A stretch of DNA of 64,000 bases, taken from Liolophura sinensis. Taxonomy: Eukaryota; Mollusca; Polyplacophora; Chitonida; Chitonidae. The notes under the pieces are model-generated. The model saw nothing but the letters and a program-made list of their open reading frames with translations, searched no databases and had not been told where the DNA came from. Of this stretch, positions 60,617 to 64,000 are shown piece after piece. A program made the position numbers and the translations under genes. Positions within the stretch are counted from its first letter, which is position 1. Each line of letters starts with the position of its first letter. The DNA lies in assembly GCF_032854445.1 (NCBI RefSeq), contig NC_088300.1:40082458-40146457 (forward strand), given 5' to 3'.

Positions 60617-62518
60617 TTTTATTTGACTGTTAAAATTCCAGACGCTTCACTAGGGGAATTATGAAACTGAGAAAATAATTGACCCTACGAATAAGGCACC
60701 ATTTTTATATAACATGTCAAGATATATATTCCCATGGGATGTCAGGCAAATAGATGTAAAGCGGTTAGTCGCTTAGGGTACAACTATGAAGAGTTAATAT
60801 TATAACTATTGGTTACCGGTAGATCGGGGATATATAGGATCATGCAGTGACGCTGTAAGAATCAGCTTGTGTACAACGTACATCTCACCCAACTTCTGTG
60901 CAAGCTTCATCAACATACTAAAGGGTATGATGCCATAGACTTCCGGAAAAGAAAAGATCCCTTCATTCGACCTCAAAAGCTTATAAATGCCTAGTCATAG
61001 ATCTTGAGCTGAAATGAATCATCCCGTTACTTCCTGGCCAAATAATTTGGAATAATTAATGGTTTCACAATGGCTTCACAATGGCTTCACCTGTCATTTT
61101 CTCCTGGAATAGGACCCACAGTCCGATGATATACAAATTCAATGGATGAAGATTTGATAATTCGAATGTCAGAATACACAACAGTACAGGTGACCGCCTA
61201 ATCAAGAAATCGTGAACAACCCAAACATTATTACATGTGGGCGCATCTGTTCTAGTCATCACACACTATACCTGTGGGAGATGCAGCAGAAAGGTAAATA
61301 AGCAGTTTCAATAACACATCGCTGGTTGTGAGAAAGAATTCAAGTAAATATAATTTCCCTGGGAAGCCTAGTGTGGTCTGCTGGGAATAAACACCTGTAG
61401 GAGAAAAAAACCCCAGTAGTGTGAAGATAAATGCAGACTAGTTCGTACCAAAAAAAATGCCAATTAATGGCCTTCAGGGATGTAGGAACATGGTATTTTT
61501 GTGAACGTTTAACTCTTATCAGTATTGGCATCATACATATGCGTGGCAGTCAACAGCACATCCAGGGTGAGTATGTCCATAAACGTCGCCAAGAAACATG
61601 ATGGGTTGGAGGTGGAGGAGGGTGGGGGGGGGGGAGGGGCGGGTTATCACAGTCCAACATGCGAAGATACAGGGGCTGCATATGTCCCGGAATCTCTGTA
61701 ACCCTAGGTAACTAAAGACGCGTCTTGAACGCTTTCAGCAAGAAAACGGCTCGTGAGATAATCAAATGTGGAGTGAAGGTTGAATCAGCGTAACTACATG
61801 TACCCGAGAAGACGAGGGCCAGGGGCCACCTAGGCACTGGCTGGTTTGGGGTACTTCAGATAGCCGGAGACGCGTTTAGGCGAACTCGGGGGCTAAAATT
61901 CTGATAGGTAGCCGGGATGTATTAAATATTAATCCTTTTTATGTATAAGATTTTAAAGGTTTGCTGGCTCGCCTACAGTCCTACGCCAGTAGGCGAGGGC
62001 TCACGGGCCGTCCAGATACCGGGAGCTCTAGTATTTCAGATAGTTGTGGAGACAAGTTTAAACGATATCTGGTGACTAAGACTATAATAGGAAGCCGGTA
62101 TAAACTGCATATTTGTCTTTTTCTTGTTTCTGCTTTTTTAACGAAGAACGAAAACTTCTGCCTAGCGTATTATGCCCACTGTCATCTCGTTGTTCGCTGG
62201 ATGACCGTATCTGCTAAACGTTTATAGAAGCCAATGTCACCAACCGAGGAAACATTGACACCGTGAAGACACATCTAAAGTGATAAGCCGGGATTGAACC
62301 CCGAAACGCATGCACACAAAGCATTGTGCTGTATCAGCTGTTTTACAGTATGTGCATGCTTGTATTGCATGGTTAATCAACACCAATCAGTCAAACATAT
62401 TTATAAAATGACTAATCTCAGAACATTACAATATTGGCAAAAAACACGAAACGAAGTCTACACGAATTCGCAGGCTTACTGCGAAATTTGGTATGGCGGA
62501 TGGCTTTATGCAGAATTC
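60617..62518. other. Intergenic, no gene seen
   Basis: Contains a G-run (61620-61643), a diverged direct duplication (61808-61917 and 61988-62098) and a tRNA-like fragment on the minus strand near 62285-62345 (GGGGTTCAATCCCGGCTT, B-box-like). No protein gene is supported. Confidence 0.45.
61808..62098 (+). repeat. Diverged ~110-bp direct duplication, 180 bp apart
   Basis: Both copies run CGAGGGC, GGGCC, TTCAGATAG, GGAGAC, GTTTA, ACT and TAGGNAGCCGG in order, with many substitutions. Confidence 0.55.
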
Positions 62519-62722
62519 TTATTTATTTGACTGGTGTTTTACGACGTACTCAAGAATATTTCACTTACTCGACGGCAGCCAGCATTATGATGGAAGGAAA
62601 CCGGTCAGGGCCCTGGGAACCCCACGACAATCAGCAGGCTGTTGGCAGACCTTCCCTCCTCCGGCCTGGAGAGGAAGCCAGCATGAGCTGGACTTGAACT
62701 CATAGCGACCACGGAGGCCTCG
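62519..62722 (-). mobile_element. SINE, nearly full length
   Basis: Tail at 62519 (TTATTTATTTGACTGG on the plus strand), central block, and a shortened head ending at CCACGGAGGCCTCGG. Part of the tRNA-like region between the two promoter boxes is missing. Confidence 0.85.
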
Positions 62723-63503
62723 GGTTATGTAGAAGGTTAACGTTGTTGTTTGCATATGTAGAACTCAAGGAGTACAGGACCACAAAGAAGCAGACTGATA
62801 AGGACATTGTCAGGTATCAAATCCTACCTTCTCAGGTACAAACTAAGTAGTGCCTAACAAACTTCACAAGTACATGCAAATAACAGACACTTGATGGATT
62901 GATGGGCTTTGGAAATTTGTCAGCCATACATTAAAACGATATTTTCAGACCTGGATTATGGGATATCCATAAGCTTTGGTAAATCTTACGGTTTCTTTCT
63001 TTCTGGTCGTAATGATTTCTGTGTTGTGTTGTAGCAGAAGGTGTAGAAAGTGGCATAAGATGGAATCTTCACTGGTAACCCATTTCATTAGAGAAGAGAC
63101 GTTTGGATCGAAGGCTTCAGTCACACTGGTTACAACCGCAGCTGGAATAAATCTCATTAAGACATTTGTTATGTTTCTTCATTAACCGGCTGGATTGGAC
63201 AAGATACTCGTATTACCGCCAACTATTGAGCTGTGAGAAAAGTAGGTCAGTGGGGATATCGAACATCCGGTGTTCTTCAAGTCAGGCTGGCATGAAACAA
63301 GTGCTCCGACATAGCATATCCCATCCAGGTCTACCTTTCCAGAACCATACGCCCAGGGCAGAGGCTTCCTAGCTGGTAGTCCAGTGCCAAGAATCCCAGG
63401 CCCTTTGCTTCAAAACTATGTGCCATGCAGTGAAAGTATATTCATTGTGCTATATAATATCGCCGTGTTCATATATGAACAGTTACAAACAAGGCGCCAC
63501 TGA
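62723..63503. other. Intergenic, no gene seen
   Basis: Single-copy sequence between two minus-strand SINEs. Short open frames only. Confidence 0.4.
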
Positions 63504-63743
63504 TGCCTGACACCGTACTCAAGAATATTTCACTTGTACAACGGCGGCCAGCATTGTGGTGGGAGAGAACCGGATAGAGGCCTGGGGGAGTGTCACCACC
63601 ATTCGCAGGCTACTGCAAGACTTCCCCCACGTACGGCTGGAGAGGAAGCCAGGATGAGCTGGACTTGAACTCATAAGGACCGCATTGTCCCAAGGGCCAT
63701 TGCGCCGCGCTAGCTTGCTATTCACCGGCCACGGAGGCCCCCC
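63504..63743 (-). mobile_element. SINE, nearly full length, tail lost
   Basis: From CACCGTACTCAAGAATATTT (3' side) to GGCCACGGAGGCCCCCCC (5' end). The usual A/T tail is absent. Confidence 0.85.
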
Positions 63744-64000
63744 CATATTTGTGTACTAACTCAGTACACACTTGTCTGACAGTGATTAAAATTGTACGCC
63801 TAGGACATTCCGTGCTTCTTCCTGGCATTATTGAAAACTTTCTCCATACATGAATATATCTTAATTCCTTACTTTATTCAGCTTTATTTTGGACATTGGT
63901 CTTGTAATTATTTATCCGGAATCTCTATTATGGTGGGCGATTGGTATATAAATATAATTAAGACGTACAGCATAGAGAGCAAAATCAAAGCAACAACGAT

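Overview
The window is animal nuclear DNA: GT-AG introns, AATAAA signals, abundant tRNA-derived SINEs and many tandem repeats. The SINEs, with a conserved central block and an (AAAT)n-rich 3' tail, and the 451-residue alpha-tubulins suggest a lophotrochozoan, most likely a mollusc. This placement is inference, because no homology search was possible. Nothing prokaryotic is present.

Three transcription units can be supported. (1) A minus-strand, multi-exon gene can be rebuilt from 34142 down to 922: signal peptide, two Sushi/CCP domains, one MAM domain on four exons, a long Thr/Arg-rich stalk, one transmembrane helix and a 40-residue cytoplasmic tail. All eight exons join in frame and give exactly 614 codons including the stop. 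(2) Four plus-strand alpha-tubulin genes lie head to tail between 9.2 and 26.5 kb, in units of about 5.0-5.08 kb. Each has three coding exons (the ATG alone, codons 2-75, and the rest) and a TATA box. They encode the same 451-residue protein except for one substitution in copy 3. (3) A plus-strand ribosomal protein L26 (uL24) gene has coding exons between 39782 and 42466.

The most striking arrangement is that the whole tubulin array sits inside the 21.5-kb intron separating the two CCP exons of the receptor-like gene, on the opposite strand. The tubulin copies show patchwork similarity, as expected from gene conversion: copy 1 is diverged in its promoter and introns, yet shares its 3' end and 3' UTR variants with copy 3.

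Layout: 0.9-7.8 kb, last seven coding exons except CCP1 (CCP2, MAM, stalk/TM), with two minisatellites in the introns; 8.1-8.7 kb, a 72-bp tandem repeat; 9.2-26.5 kb, the tubulin array; 26.5-34.1 kb, the rest of the intron, CCP1, two related minisatellite loci and the signal-peptide exon; 34-39 kb, SINE fragments and a possible RPL26 promoter; 39.8-42.5 kb, RPL26 with a SINE in each intron; 42.5-64 kb, no convincing protein gene, but many minisatellites, microsatellites, SINE copies and one possible decayed retroelement. Several tandem repeats appear to have grown from the 3' tail of one SINE family.
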